64,000 bases of DNA from Aureispira sp. CCB-QB1. GTDB lineage: Bacteria > Bacteroidota > Bacteroidia > Chitinophagales > Saprospiraceae. Shown piece by piece: positions 37,401 to 48,600 of the stretch. The stretch covers positions 248,001 through 312,000 of the forward strand of contig NZ_JHBV01000016.1 of NCBI RefSeq assembly GCF_000724545.1. The letters are read 5' to 3'. The notes under the pieces were generated by a model. It made no database searches. It saw only the letters and a program-made list of their open reading frames with translations, and was not told the DNA's origin. Position 1 is the stretch's first letter. The number at the start of each line of letters is the position of its first letter. Made by a program: the position numbers and the translations under genes.

Positions 37401-38960
37401 TTAACGCCAATTACTGGTAGCATCTACGCCATCTTTCTCCAAAAAATCTCGCCACATCTTAAACCGATCTTCTGAATAGACAGGCAGTTCATCACTATAC
37501 GACCAATCCGTAATCCAAGTTACTGGAGCGGTTGCAGAATAAGGCACTAAAGCGTAATTTAGTGTCGTATCATTGACAAGTTGAGGCGCTCGATTGTTCA
37601 CAGACTTCCATACTTCCATTTTAATAATTGGATTTTGTACACCACCTTCTTGCACTCGATCTCTAATAAAATGCGCAAATCGCAAAAAGGACTTAGGCGT
37701 ACGACGCATTTTTCGATATTGCCGATAGTTGATGTATTGATCCAAAGCAATTGGCAATTCTTCTCCCGTTTCTGGCACCACAACCTTCATTCTCCAAGCA
37801 TCAACGGTATCAATTAACATCATTCTCCAAGCAAATAAATGCCCTTCTCCTGTCCATGAAGGATCTCCCTTGTATAGAAAATGACGAAACGGCAACGTCA
37901 ATTGAAAAGCAAACCAAATACTTAGAAAAATAAGACTTGCTTTCTTGGGGCTAAATGTGGTCTTGTTTCGATCTGACAATTCCTGAAATCCATTCCCTCT
38001 AAAAAACAAATGTACTAAAATTGGGTAAGAAATTAGTTTGATGTATAAATTGGTCCCTTTAAATAAATCCGAAATAAATAGACCATACCCAATTCCTAAC
38101 ATCAAACCAACTGCCAGTACTGCTTTAATAAGTTGATTTTTGTGATAATGCTCATACAACTTTTCTGCCCAATTAGGGGCAAAAAATATAGGTGTGCTTG
38201 CTAACATAATAGTCGGAAAATCGCCAATAGACCAAGTAAAATCATTCATGGTATGAAAGGCAACAACAGGCAGCAAAGCCCATCTCCTCCAGCGCTTTGA
38301 CAAAAGGAAAAAAGCAATGGTTAAATCAAAAACTAAACCTGCATAAGAAATAAAATAGGCCATTTCTGTTGACCGCATCAATGGTTGTAAGGAAGTCGGG
38401 TAAAAAGTAGAGGCATCCACCAACCAATACTGCATAGGGAAACCTGCCAACCAATCGTAATGCAATTTAGCGATTCCTCCATAAAAATAAACAATCGCTA
38501 TTTGCCAACGAAAAATCAAAACTTGCCAATAAGGAACTGTCCGTTCTTCTTTTGTAGAAACGGCTCCCCACCGATCTGCATCTACAATACAGAAAAAGAA
38601 CAAAAATATAGATACTAAATAAAAGTGATTGTTATAGTGTCCCTTATCTACCAAAAAAATGTAGGTCCAACTCAAAAAAGTTAGCATTGCATTGAGTCGA
38701 TAATGAATACCCAAAGCAAATAAAATACAGGAACCTATGGCTCCATAAAAGAACACATCTAACCAATAACGTGGCATAAGATGTATCCAATGAAAAAAAT
38801 CATAGGTGTTGTAAAATTCCGATGGTTCTAAATAATTGACAAAATATTCGTGAAAATTCACAAAATCTTCCAATAAAATAAAACCAAACAAAAGCCTTAG
38901 TATCCCTAGAGATGAGGCACTTACTTCTTTAAATAATATGGAGGTATCTGGTAGTTTCAT
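37401..38960 (-). CDS. HTTM / vitamin K-dependent gamma-carboxylase-like membrane protein
   Basis: The 519-residue polytopic membrane protein matches the core of vitamin K-dependent gamma-glutamyl carboxylase (VKGC). DKGHYNNHFYLVS contains His112, at the position of human His160, and YFYGGIAKLHYDWLAGFPM contains Lys165, at the position of the catalytic base Lys218. VDADRW and VPYWQVLIFRWQIAIVYF also align. The C-terminal part (about 340-519) is soluble and contains INYRQYRKMRR. The animal enzyme carboxylates glutamate coupled to vitamin K epoxidation; bacterial relatives are widespread but their substrates are mostly unknown. Both key residues being present argues for a working enzyme; the substrate is not inferable. 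It is divergent from the membrane protein/FG-GAP operon. Confidence 0.85.
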   Translation of the reverse strand: MKLPDTSILFKEVSASSLGILRLLFGFILLEDFVNFHEYFVNYLEPSEFYNTYDFFHWIHLMPRYWLDVFFYGAIGSCILFALGIHYRLNAMLTFLSWTYIFLVDKGHYNNHFYLVSIFLFFFCIVDADRWGAVSTKEERTVPYWQVLIFRWQIAIVYFYGGIAKLHYDWLAGFPMQYWLVDASTFYPTSLQPLMRSTEMAYFISYAGLVFDLTIAFFLLSKRWRRWALLPVVAFHTMNDFTWSIGDFPTIMLASTPIFFAPNWAEKLYEHYHKNQLIKAVLAVGLMLGIGYGLFISDLFKGTNLYIKLISYPILVHLFFRGNGFQELSDRNKTTFSPKKASLIFLSIWFAFQLTLPFRHFLYKGDPSWTGEGHLFAWRMMLIDTVDAWRMKVVVPETGEELPIALDQYINYRQYRKMRRTPKSFLRFAHFIRDRVQEGGVQNPIIKMEVWKSVNNRAPQLVNDTTLNYALVPYSATAPVTWITDWSYSDELPVYSEDRFKMWRDFLEKDGVDATSNWR

Positions 38961-39035
38961 AGGTTATAAAACTAATATTTTATTGTATAAAAATAAAACT
39001 TTAGCTAATTTGGAGATATAAAAACAGATACAATT

Positions 39036-40568
39036 TTGGAAAAACAACAATCATATCGTTCGTGGATACTCTTAGGATTAGGTCTCTATTTATTAATAGC
39101 CCTATCCAATCACATTTCTGTTGCGGAGGGGCAATTAGGCTATTTTCTTAGAGAAGGCGCCATCTTTTGGCAACAAGGCGACGTTTTATTGTCTAATAGT
39201 TTGAGTTATACGACTCCAGAACACCCCATACAAAACAATCATTGGTTGGCAGCAGTTATTTTTTATAGTATTCATCAAACAATTGGTTTTGCAGGCTTAC
39301 ACCTACTCGTTGCCCTACTTTATGCCATACTTTTTGTTTTTCTATTTCAAACTTTATCTGTAACAACAGTTTACTATCTCGTAAGCCTCTTAATTGGCGG
39401 GCTAGCAATTCCACTATTTGCGACGCATAATATTGTAGACCCTGTTTTATTTTCGCATCTATTTTCGATGCTCTATTTTACCATAGTGTACCAATATTTA
39501 AGTGGTCAAAAAAACAGTTCTTGGCTATATTCATTACCTTTCCTACAAATTATATGGGTTAATTCGCATACTTACTTTTTTATTGGTTCGATAGTACTAT
39601 TCTTGGGTTTTATACAAACCTTCATCTATCAAAAAGAAAAGTCGTCCCCTTTACTCATCGTCACCCTTCTTTCTTTGCTTACTTCCTTGGTACATCCTCA
39701 GTTTATCAATGGTATGATAGGAGCCTTTAGAGTTGCTTTCTCATCTAGTGAGATTTTACCAATATGGGAACGTACCACATTAGATGCTTATTGGCTTAGT
39801 CATTCATATATTTTATTGTATGCACTTATTCTTGGTACTCTTGTGTTATTGGGTGGTATCCTATTGGGCAGTAAAATTAAAACTATTCCCCTTCCATTTT
39901 TCTCATTAAGCTCGGTGGCACTCTTTCTTTTTTTCGCTTTTTGGAACAATCAACTCATTTTATTAGCAGGCATCGCTTGGCTTATTGTTTCCTTTCCAAT
40001 TGCAAATTATTACCAACAAAAGCAAGTTGAAAAAAATATAAAAGACTTTTTTTTACAATACAATCCTCCTGTTTTATCTCTTTATCTTTTAATTCCCACC
40101 TTTTTAGTAGCTGGTTTTTATCAACCTATTCACAACTTTGGATATGGATTGAGAGAGAACGAAACAGAAGCCGTTGACTTTATCAACCAAGTTGGTGTTC
40201 AAGGTCCGTTTTTTCACAATACGGCAATCAGCGGATTGATGGCTTATGGACTAAAAGAAACACAACCCCTCTATGTTTCTAGTCAAGCATTGGCACACCC
40301 AACAAGTTTTCTAACACAACAATATTTCCCTCAGATTTTAGATCCTGTTTCATGGAAAAGCATTCACGATAAATATCAGTTCAATGCCATCCTATTTAGA
40401 TTGCACAATGAATCCATTCCTCAACTGGAATTTATGGGTAATTTGCTAGGCAATGGACAGTGGGCAATGATTTATTATAAAAAAGATTATGAAGTTATTT
40501 TAGTTAAACGCAATGAAAAAAATCAAGCATTGATTCGTCAATACGAGATTATTCCCAATACGGAGTGA
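39036..40568 (+). CDS. Polytopic membrane protein, possibly GT-C glycosyltransferase-like
   Basis: The 510-residue protein has roughly ten transmembrane helices in its first 360 residues, with a soluble C-terminal tail. The start is a TTG (39036): an in-frame stop lies at 39006, and the next Met is over 100 residues in, after two helices, so the TTG is well supported. A GGAG at 39012-39015 may aid binding. The layout, with an AEGQLGYFLREGAIFWQQGD loop after helix 1, recalls multi-pass sugar transferases, but I see no decisive motif. It is 21 bp upstream of the FG-GAP/ASPIC gene and probably co-transcribed. Confidence 0.65.
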   Translation: MEKQQSYRSWILLGLGLYLLIALSNHISVAEGQLGYFLREGAIFWQQGDVLLSNSLSYTTPEHPIQNNHWLAAVIFYSIHQTIGFAGLHLLVALLYAILFVFLFQTLSVTTVYYLVSLLIGGLAIPLFATHNIVDPVLFSHLFSMLYFTIVYQYLSGQKNSSWLYSLPFLQIIWVNSHTYFFIGSIVLFLGFIQTFIYQKEKSSPLLIVTLLSLLTSLVHPQFINGMIGAFRVAFSSSEILPIWERTTLDAYWLSHSYILLYALILGTLVLLGGILLGSKIKTIPLPFFSLSSVALFLFFAFWNNQLILLAGIAWLIVSFPIANYYQQKQVEKNIKDFFLQYNPPVLSLYLLIPTFLVAGFYQPIHNFGYGLRENETEAVDFINQVGVQGPFFHNTAISGLMAYGLKETQPLYVSSQALAHPTSFLTQQYFPQILDPVSWKSIHDKYQFNAILFRLHNESIPQLEFMGNLLGNGQWAMIYYKKDYEVILVKRNEKNQALIRQYEIIPNTE

Positions 40569-40589
40569 CCCTCCACAATCCCTTAAAAA

Positions 40590-42464
40590 ATGAACCTACT
40601 ACTACTATTATTATTAATCCCCCTAGTTACTAATGCTCAAACTTATACAGAAGTCGCACAATCCATAGGTATTCATCATGCCCACAAGGATCTCAATAGA
40701 ATGGGCGGAGGGTGTGCTTTTTTTGATTATAACAATGATGGCTACGAAGATTTGTATTTGTCAGGTGGCAATGATCGAGATTATCTGTATAGAAATAACG
40801 GAAACGGTACGTTCTCAGAAGTTGGAATTGCAGCAGGTTTAGCGTCTACAAGTAACTATCAAACCTTTGGCGTTACAACTGGTGACATTGACAATGATGG
40901 CGACAGAGACCTTTTCTTAACGACTTTTATGGATACAGATTCCTTGGGCAACGATTATTTTGTGAACAACAAATTATTTGTCAATCAAGGCAATGGTACC
41001 TTTTTAGATCAATCTACTGCGGCAGGAATTACAGATAGCACTATGAGTATTGCCGCTACATTTGGTGATTTTAACAAAGATGGCTTTTTAGATATTTATG
41101 TAGCCAACTACTTAGATCACGATGGTCCAATTCAAGACTCTTCAGGCAATCTTATAGGTATCATGGCACAAGGATTTGCCAATTACTATTACATCAATAA
41201 TGGGGATGGAACATTTACGCAAAGCGCCAATGGCTCCCATGTTATGGATATGGGATGTGGCTTAGCTGTAGCGGCAACAGATTATGATAATGATGCAGAT
41301 GTGGACATCTATATCGCCAATGATTTTGGAGAATGGAATAGTCCCAATACACTTTACCAAAACAACTACCCTAATCCGCAATTCACAGACGTTAGCATTT
41401 CTGCTAATGCCAATATCGGTTTGTTTGGAATGGGGATTGCGATAGGCGATTATAACGAGGATTTGCACCTTGATTATTATGTAACTAATTTAGGTGCTAA
41501 TGTATTGTTACAAAACAATGGAGATGGGACATTTACGGACACAACTGCTTTTGCAGGGGTCGAGAATGGATGGGTAGATACCTTGCTTAGTACCGGTTGG
41601 GGCTGTGCCTTTTTTGATTACAATAACGATAGCTATCTGGATTTATTTGTTGCTAATGGTCAGATTCCAATGCCTTCTACATTTCGTGCTACGCATCCTG
41701 AAGATCCCAATAAATTGTACCACAATAATGGAGATGGTACATTTACAGACACCAGTACTTATCTAGGCTTAAATAGTCCTACTATTGCTCATGGAATGGC
41801 TTATTCAGATTATGATAATGACGGAGATATAGATTTTGTAGCGGTTGTCATCGATCAAGCTATTCCCTCTGATTCTATGCCTCATACATTGTTCTATCAA
41901 AACAATTCAGCTACGAATACATATAATTGGGTGCAACTAAAATTAGAAGGTACCCTCAGTAATAGAGATGCCTTTGGGACACACCTTGTCATCCATGCTG
42001 GAGGACGTACCTTTTTACGAGAAATTGATGGTGGCTCTAGCCACGCCTCTCAAAACACTAGTATTCAACATATTGGACTTCAAAATATCCACCAAGTAGA
42101 TTCTATTGTCGTTTACTGGCCCAATAGTGCCCCTCAGACCTTTTATAATATTAGTATTAACCAACGACACACACTAGTCGAAGGTCAGATAAATCAACAT
42201 ATAGGCTTAGAAAAACAGAACAACCAATTAGAGGTATATCCTAATCCAACGGCTCAACAAATACACATTCGCTTGCAAGAAGAGCCAACCTCTCTTTTTG
42301 ATATATCCTTATGCAATGTCTTAGGCAACACTGTTTATCAAAGAAAAAACTGTACTCAATCTGAGCTAACTATCTCATTAGAAGCCTTAAACCTACCTTT
42401 TGGTCTCTATTACTTAAAAATCGGATCACTCAAAACAAAGAATATTCTTTTTACAAGCAAATAG
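40590..42464 (+). CDS. Secreted FG-GAP/VCBS-repeat protein with ASPIC/UnbV and T9SS type-A domains
   Basis: The 624-residue protein has a signal peptide (1-16, ending TNAQ). A beta-propeller of FG-GAP/VCBS repeats follows, with several calcium-type loops (FFDYNNDGYEDLY, DIDNDGDRDLF, DFNKDGFLDIYVANY, DYDNDADVDIYIAND). An ASPIC/UnbV domain (about 445-530: DAFGTHLVIHAGGRTFLREI, GSSHASQNTS, VYWPNSAPQTF) comes next, and a type-A T9SS domain begins at LEVYPNPTAQQIHI. The layout is that of CRTAC-like secreted proteins. It should be displayed on the surface; its ligand is unknown. Confidence 0.9.
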   Translation: MNLLLLLLLIPLVTNAQTYTEVAQSIGIHHAHKDLNRMGGGCAFFDYNNDGYEDLYLSGGNDRDYLYRNNGNGTFSEVGIAAGLASTSNYQTFGVTTGDIDNDGDRDLFLTTFMDTDSLGNDYFVNNKLFVNQGNGTFLDQSTAAGITDSTMSIAATFGDFNKDGFLDIYVANYLDHDGPIQDSSGNLIGIMAQGFANYYYINNGDGTFTQSANGSHVMDMGCGLAVAATDYDNDADVDIYIANDFGEWNSPNTLYQNNYPNPQFTDVSISANANIGLFGMGIAIGDYNEDLHLDYYVTNLGANVLLQNNGDGTFTDTTAFAGVENGWVDTLLSTGWGCAFFDYNNDSYLDLFVANGQIPMPSTFRATHPEDPNKLYHNNGDGTFTDTSTYLGLNSPTIAHGMAYSDYDNDGDIDFVAVVIDQAIPSDSMPHTLFYQNNSATNTYNWVQLKLEGTLSNRDAFGTHLVIHAGGRTFLREIDGGSSHASQNTSIQHIGLQNIHQVDSIVVYWPNSAPQTFYNISINQRHTLVEGQINQHIGLEKQNNQLEVYPNPTAQQIHIRLQEEPTSLFDISLCNVLGNTVYQRKNCTQSELTISLEALNLPFGLYYLKIGSLKTKNILFTSK

Positions 42465-42657
42465 GTGAAATTTTTATTTAAATATATTGCCTATCACAAA
42501 AAAAAATAATAGTTTTAATAGTTTGTTAACATTATTTTCAATTCCAAAAAAGGTAAGCAAATTATCTTTCTGAAAAAAGAAACAGAAACTTGCCTGTAAA
42601 AAGAAACAATATAACACTCAGTTAATTACATTACTTTTATTACTAATCAAAAAAACT

Positions 42658-45600
42658 ATGCGAAAGGTATTACGAATTCCTATTCTGGTTTTAATGTTGG
42701 GATTGCTGATTCAGCACGCCCAAGCACAAACCAACTGTGGCGACATTATATATGTGTCGCCCACTGGGCTAAGTACCGCCCCTGGTACTATTGGTAGCCC
42801 TACTGATTTAGAAACAGCCTTAACAATGGTTACGCCAACAAAGCATAACATTAAGGTGCTGAATGGTATCTACTCATTTTCTAACACATTAAACATTCCT
42901 ACTAGTGCTGTGCTAGATGGTGGCTATGAAATAGTTGCTGGAGAGTGGGTTAAGAATAGCTCTTTATTAACTAGGCTTGATATTAATGCTCCTTTTACCA
43001 CTTCTGCTGGAGTTGGGCATTATATTGCAGTCCGCTTGGATGGAGTGACAGACGTTTACATCAAAGATATTTCAATTGTAAACACTAGAAACGCATCTGG
43101 TACAACAGGAAATAGAGGTCGTACGGTCTATGGCATCCATGTTGCCAACTCGACCAATTTCTTTTTTTCTCGTTTAGATATTACCACTAGAGATGCGTCC
43201 GCAGGGGCTAATGGTGCTACTGGGGCTGCAGGACTCAATGGGTCTAATGGTCGTAGTGGTCATGGAGGAGATGATGATGGTTCTTCATGTGGTGGTGCTG
43301 GTGGTGTTGATGACGGACAAGGTGGTAATGGTGCTGGCGGTGGCGGCAATGGAGGTACAGGAGCTGTTACTTGTAACGGCGCTACTAATGGTAGTGTTGG
43401 TGTTAATAGTGGTATTTTCCGTGCCGGCGGCGGTGGCGGTGGCGGTGGTGCTGGTGGTACCGATAGTGGTGCCGATGGGCGTCCAGGTGGTCGTGGTGGT
43501 AATGGTGGCGCTGGTGCTGCTGGTGGAAATAATGGTAATGGAGGAACAACCCCTTCTTCTTGTGCTGGAAATAATGGAGGTAGCGGCGCGAATGGTGCTA
43601 TAGGAGCTAATGGTGCGGATGCCAATACTCCACCTCCTGCGGTGACCTTTGCTCAATTTTTCCTCCCTGCTACCCAAGCTCCACAAGGAGCTGATGGTGC
43701 TGGCGGCGGCGGCGGCGGTGGCGCTGGTGGTGGCGGCGGTCAAGAAGATGATGGTTCTTTTGGTTGTTTTGCAGATGACGGTTCTGGCGCTGGTGGCGGC
43801 GGTGGCGGTGGCGGCGGTCAAGGCGGTCAAGGTGGCTTTGGCGGCTTTGGCGGTGGTGGCTCTTTTGGCATCTATGCTCAAATGGGAAATACCAACCCCA
43901 ACCTAAACGATATTGCTATTACAACTGGTGCCTTTGGAAATGGTGGCGCTCGTGGTCTTGGCGGTGCTCCTGGTCTTGGTGGACTTGGAGGTGCTAGAGG
44001 AACTGGTTCTGGTGGTGATTGTAGCGAAGTTGGCTGTGGTGGTACTGGCGGTCGTGGCGGCAACGGTGGTCGTGGCGGTCGTGGGCAAGCAGGTCGTCCT
44101 GGGGTCTCTGTACCTGTACAAGGAACAACCCGAAATGGAACAACTATCCCTAATCCTCGTGAAATAACTGCCTCCATGTTTGGTGGTTGTACCAATTCTG
44201 AAATTGTTATCACTAAAGATGGTGGTACTTGGGGAAGTCCTCCTAACAGTATATTTATCAACGACCTTACGGCTAGTACTTCGTCTTATAATACCAACTC
44301 TCCTACGGCAATTGTTAGTTATGGTGCCACAGGACACTATGATCTAGTTGTCGATGGTGTAACCTATACTAGTTTTATTTATATCAGAGATACTAGAGCT
44401 TTGCCAACGTTTGATCCAGCAATGTCTCCAACAATTTGCGAGGGGCAAACATTTACGATGAACACTCCTGTAACGGCTGCGGCTTACGAGTGGATTCTAT
44501 TTGAAGGAGCAAACAATACTTCCAATCCTATTGGAATTTACAATACCAAAGTAGCCTCCTTCCCTACTCCTGTAACAGGGGCTACTGTTAATTATCACTT
44601 ACGCTTAAGAGTAAGAGACGATTGTTGTGGTTGGTCTGCTCCCGTCTACTTTGATTTTGATGCGATTCCTACATCTGCTGGTCCTAGCGTCACACTAGAT
44701 ACAGTTTGCGCAGGTGAGTCAGCAAGCATCACGGTAACAGGCTCTGGTACTTTAAATTGGTTTAGCGATGCTTTGGGACAAGTTAATATTGCTACTGGTC
44801 CCGCCCCCACCTTAACGCTAAACACTCCTATTCTTAATCAAAATACCGTTTTTTATGCAGGACAATCTATTGGTTCTTGCTTAGGTCCATTGACTTCAGC
44901 AGAAGTTATTGTCAATCAATTACCGAATCAACCAAGTACAACTCCTATTGAAGTCTGTTCAGGAGAAGATGTTGTGTTGACAGCTACAGGGTCTGGTGTT
45001 GGCGATTTAGTGTTTTACGATGCCGCTTTGAATGAAGTTGGGCGGACAACCATGTCTTTAGCCGTTCCTAATGCTAGCCTTAATCTTGGACCATTAGCAG
45101 TAGGTTCTTATTCTTATTATACAAGAGAAGACAATGGTACTTGTGAATCTCCATTGAATTTGATTGGTGTAACCGTCCATGCTTTGCCTACGGCTCCTAC
45201 TGCTACAGGAACTACAATTTGTGCAGGTAATTCCGTTAGTTTATCAGCCAATGCTGCGGGGACTATTAATTGGTATAGCGATGCTGCTTTAACCAACTTA
45301 TTAGCCACAGGTAGCACTTATACAACGGGCAATTTAATGACAACAACCTCTTATTTTGTTACTCGAGCGGATGCCAATAGTTGTGAAAGTTCTGCGACTA
45401 CTGTTACCGTAACTGTCAACCCAAGTCCTACTGCTCCTACTGCTGCGGGTACTGCTATTTGCTCTGGCAACACAGCTACACTAACAGCAACAGGTGCTGG
45501 TGGTATGTTAACTTGGTACAACGATGCTACAGGTACTACTGTTGTAGGAAATGGTGCCTCATTTACAACACCTACTCTGACCCAAAATACCACATACTAC

Positions 45601-48600
45601 GTGCAAGAAATGAATACAACTACAGGTTGTATGAGCACTTTAACTGCGGTGGTAGTTACCGTCAACCCATTGCCAACAATGCCTAGCTCTGGAACATCCG
45701 TTATGGTCTGTGCTGGCGAGGATGTTATTTTAACAGCTGTTGGGTCTGGAACAGGAGATCTTGTTTTTTATGACAATACTCCTACTGAAATTGGGCGCAT
45801 TACTATGAGTGGTGCCCCTACAGCAAATTATAATGCTGGTGCCCTAGCAACAGGCAATTATAACTTTAGTGTCCGGGAAGATAATGGCACTTGTTTATCT
45901 GCTGCTACGGCAATTAGTGTTACTGTTAATGCCTTACCTACAGCACCTACTGCTGCGGGCACAAGCATCTGTTCTGGTAATAATGCTACCTTGATGGCCA
46001 ACACTACAGGAACTGCAAACTGGTATAGCGATGCAGCTCTGACTAATTTAATCCATACAGGATCCGTATACCCAACAGGTAATTTGAATATTTCGACAGA
46101 CTTCTATGTCACTCAAGTAGATAACAATGGATGCGAAAGCCCTGCAACTACAGTGACCGTTACTGTTAACTCTAACCCGACAGCACCAACAGGAACACCA
46201 GATACAATATGTGCAGGAGCTACAGCAACACTGATGGCTTCTGGTGCTGGAGGAACTATAAATTGGTACAGTGATGCTTCTGCTACACTTCAAATCGGTA
46301 CGGGTACTTCCTTTACGACAAATGTTCTTGCACAATCAACAACTTACTATGCACAGGAAGTTTCTGCTGACGGCTGCTTAAGCCCTCTAACTGCCATAAC
46401 TGCTGAAGTTAATCCATTGCCTAATACACCTAGCGCAAATACGATTACAGTCTGCCAAGGGCAAGATGTTATTTTATCAGCAACAGGTTCTGGATCAGGC
46501 GATCTTGTTTTTTATAACAACAGCAATACAGAAATCGGTCGAGTAACTATGGCTGGTAATCCTAATGCCACTTTTAACCTTGGCGCTTTGGCTGCTGGCA
46601 ACTATGTCTATTATGCTGCCGAAGATAATTCAAATTGCACATCTGGTTTGGTTGCTATTGGAGTGAGTGTTAATGCCCTCCCAACAGCGCCTGTTGTTGC
46701 AGACGTAACAATTTGTGCAGGTACCACAGCAAGTTTAACGGCTGGTAGTACCGTAAATTGGTATAGCGATGCTGCTTTGAGTAATTTATTGGCAACAAGC
46801 AACACATTTACAACAAGTACGCTAACAACAACGACCAACTACTATGCAACTACAGTCGATGCCAACGGTTGTACGAGTTTATCAGATACAGTAACAGTAA
46901 CAGTTGACCTACTCCCAACTATACCCACAACAATGCCTGACACAACTTGCGAAGGCAATGCAGCTACTCTGATGGCTACAGGTAGCGGAGGAACGATCAA
47001 CTGGTACAGCGATGCTACGGGAATGACTGTATTAACAACAGGTACGACACTAAATTTGCCTATTGTTAATCAGACAACAACCTACTATGTAAATGAAACC
47101 AATTCAACAACAGGCTGTGTTAGTAGTATGGGGATGGCAACAGTAGTAGTTCATCCTAATCCGAATCCTCCTAGTGCTTCTAACATCGTAATTTGTAGTG
47201 GAGCCGATGTCATTTTAACAGCAACAGGTTCTGGAACGGGCGATCTTGTTTTTTATAATACTAGTAATACAGAAATTGGACGTTTTACCATGTCTTCTGG
47301 TAATGCAACAGGGACATTTAATGCTGGACCTTTAGCTGTTGGAAATTATGTCTATTTTGTTGCTGAGGATGCGGGGGATTGTATCTCTACGCTAACTAGT
47401 ATCAATGTAGAGGTACGTCAACTCCCTGCTGCTCCTACGGCATTTAATGATAGTCCTGTTTGTGAGGGCGAGTCTGTTTTTGTGCAAGCCAATACGATTG
47501 TGGGGGCTAATTATAGCTGGACAGGTCCGAATGGATTTAGTACGACACTGCAAAACTTTAGCCTCAACAATGTTACGGCAGCTCAAGCAGGCACCTATAA
47601 TGTAGCCGTAACCTTGAATGGCTGTACGTCTAACAGTACACCTACGACTGTCACCGTTAATCCTAGACCTGTTTTAAATCCATTAACTAGTAATAGCCCA
47701 CTTTGTGAGTTAGATGCTTTAGACATCACAACGACTCCTGTTGCTGGTGCTACCTATGCTTGGACAGGTCCAAATGGTTTCGCTGCTACTACACAGAATG
47801 TTAATATACCTAGTGTTTCTGAAACAGATCATCAAGGATTTTATACATTAATTGCAACAGATGCTAATGGTTGTGCTTCATTACCTTTGTCTACGCTTGT
47901 AATGATTACAGCCCTTCCTGACGCAGGTATGGCTTCTAACAATAGTCCTGTTTGTGTTGGAGAAGAAGTTAAATTGCAAGTTCCAGAAATATTTGGTGCA
48001 ACTTATGCATGGACAGGTCCAAATGGTTTCACCTCGACTAATCGTACGCCTAATTTCAATGCAACTATTGGAGATACAGGAACGTATTCTGTCGTTGTAA
48101 CCGTTAACAACTGCTCTTCCACATACACCACAGAGGTAGAGATTGCTCCAAGTCCATCTATTGTAATTATGCCAGATACAACAATCACATTAGGCACCTT
48201 ATTAGAACTTTCTGTTACAGGTGGGGTGACTTACGAGTGGATACCTGCTACTCATTTAAACAATGCAACAATTCCAAATCCAATATTTACAGCTCCTGGT
48301 GTGGGAACGTATACCTATGTTGTAAAAGGATATAATGCTTTAGGCTGTTCTAGTATGTCTCCTAAACTTTTGATTACAGTAGAACAACCAGCGGTTGAAG
48401 ACTTAAAAATTGTTGACTTATTTACACCAAATGGCGATGGGGTGAACGACTATTGGCCAGTAGACTTTTTGCAAGATCCTGCAATTGGACCATATACATT
48501 GCAAATTGTCTCTCGTGGCGGAATGGAAGTTTTAAACACTCAAAATTATCAAAATGACTGGTATGGTACTTATAATGGTAAAGATTTGCCCGATGGTACC

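Noticed and set aside
43196-44110. Collagen-like triple-helix region
   Set aside because: Gly is not at every third residue over any long stretch, so GXY triplets are not maintained.
43260-44337. Long ORFs on both strands across the Gly-rich part of the giant gene
   Set aside because: They are products of GGT/GGC-rich codons, which give stop-poor Pro/Ala/Ser/Thr-rich shadows; none has a plausible start or fold.
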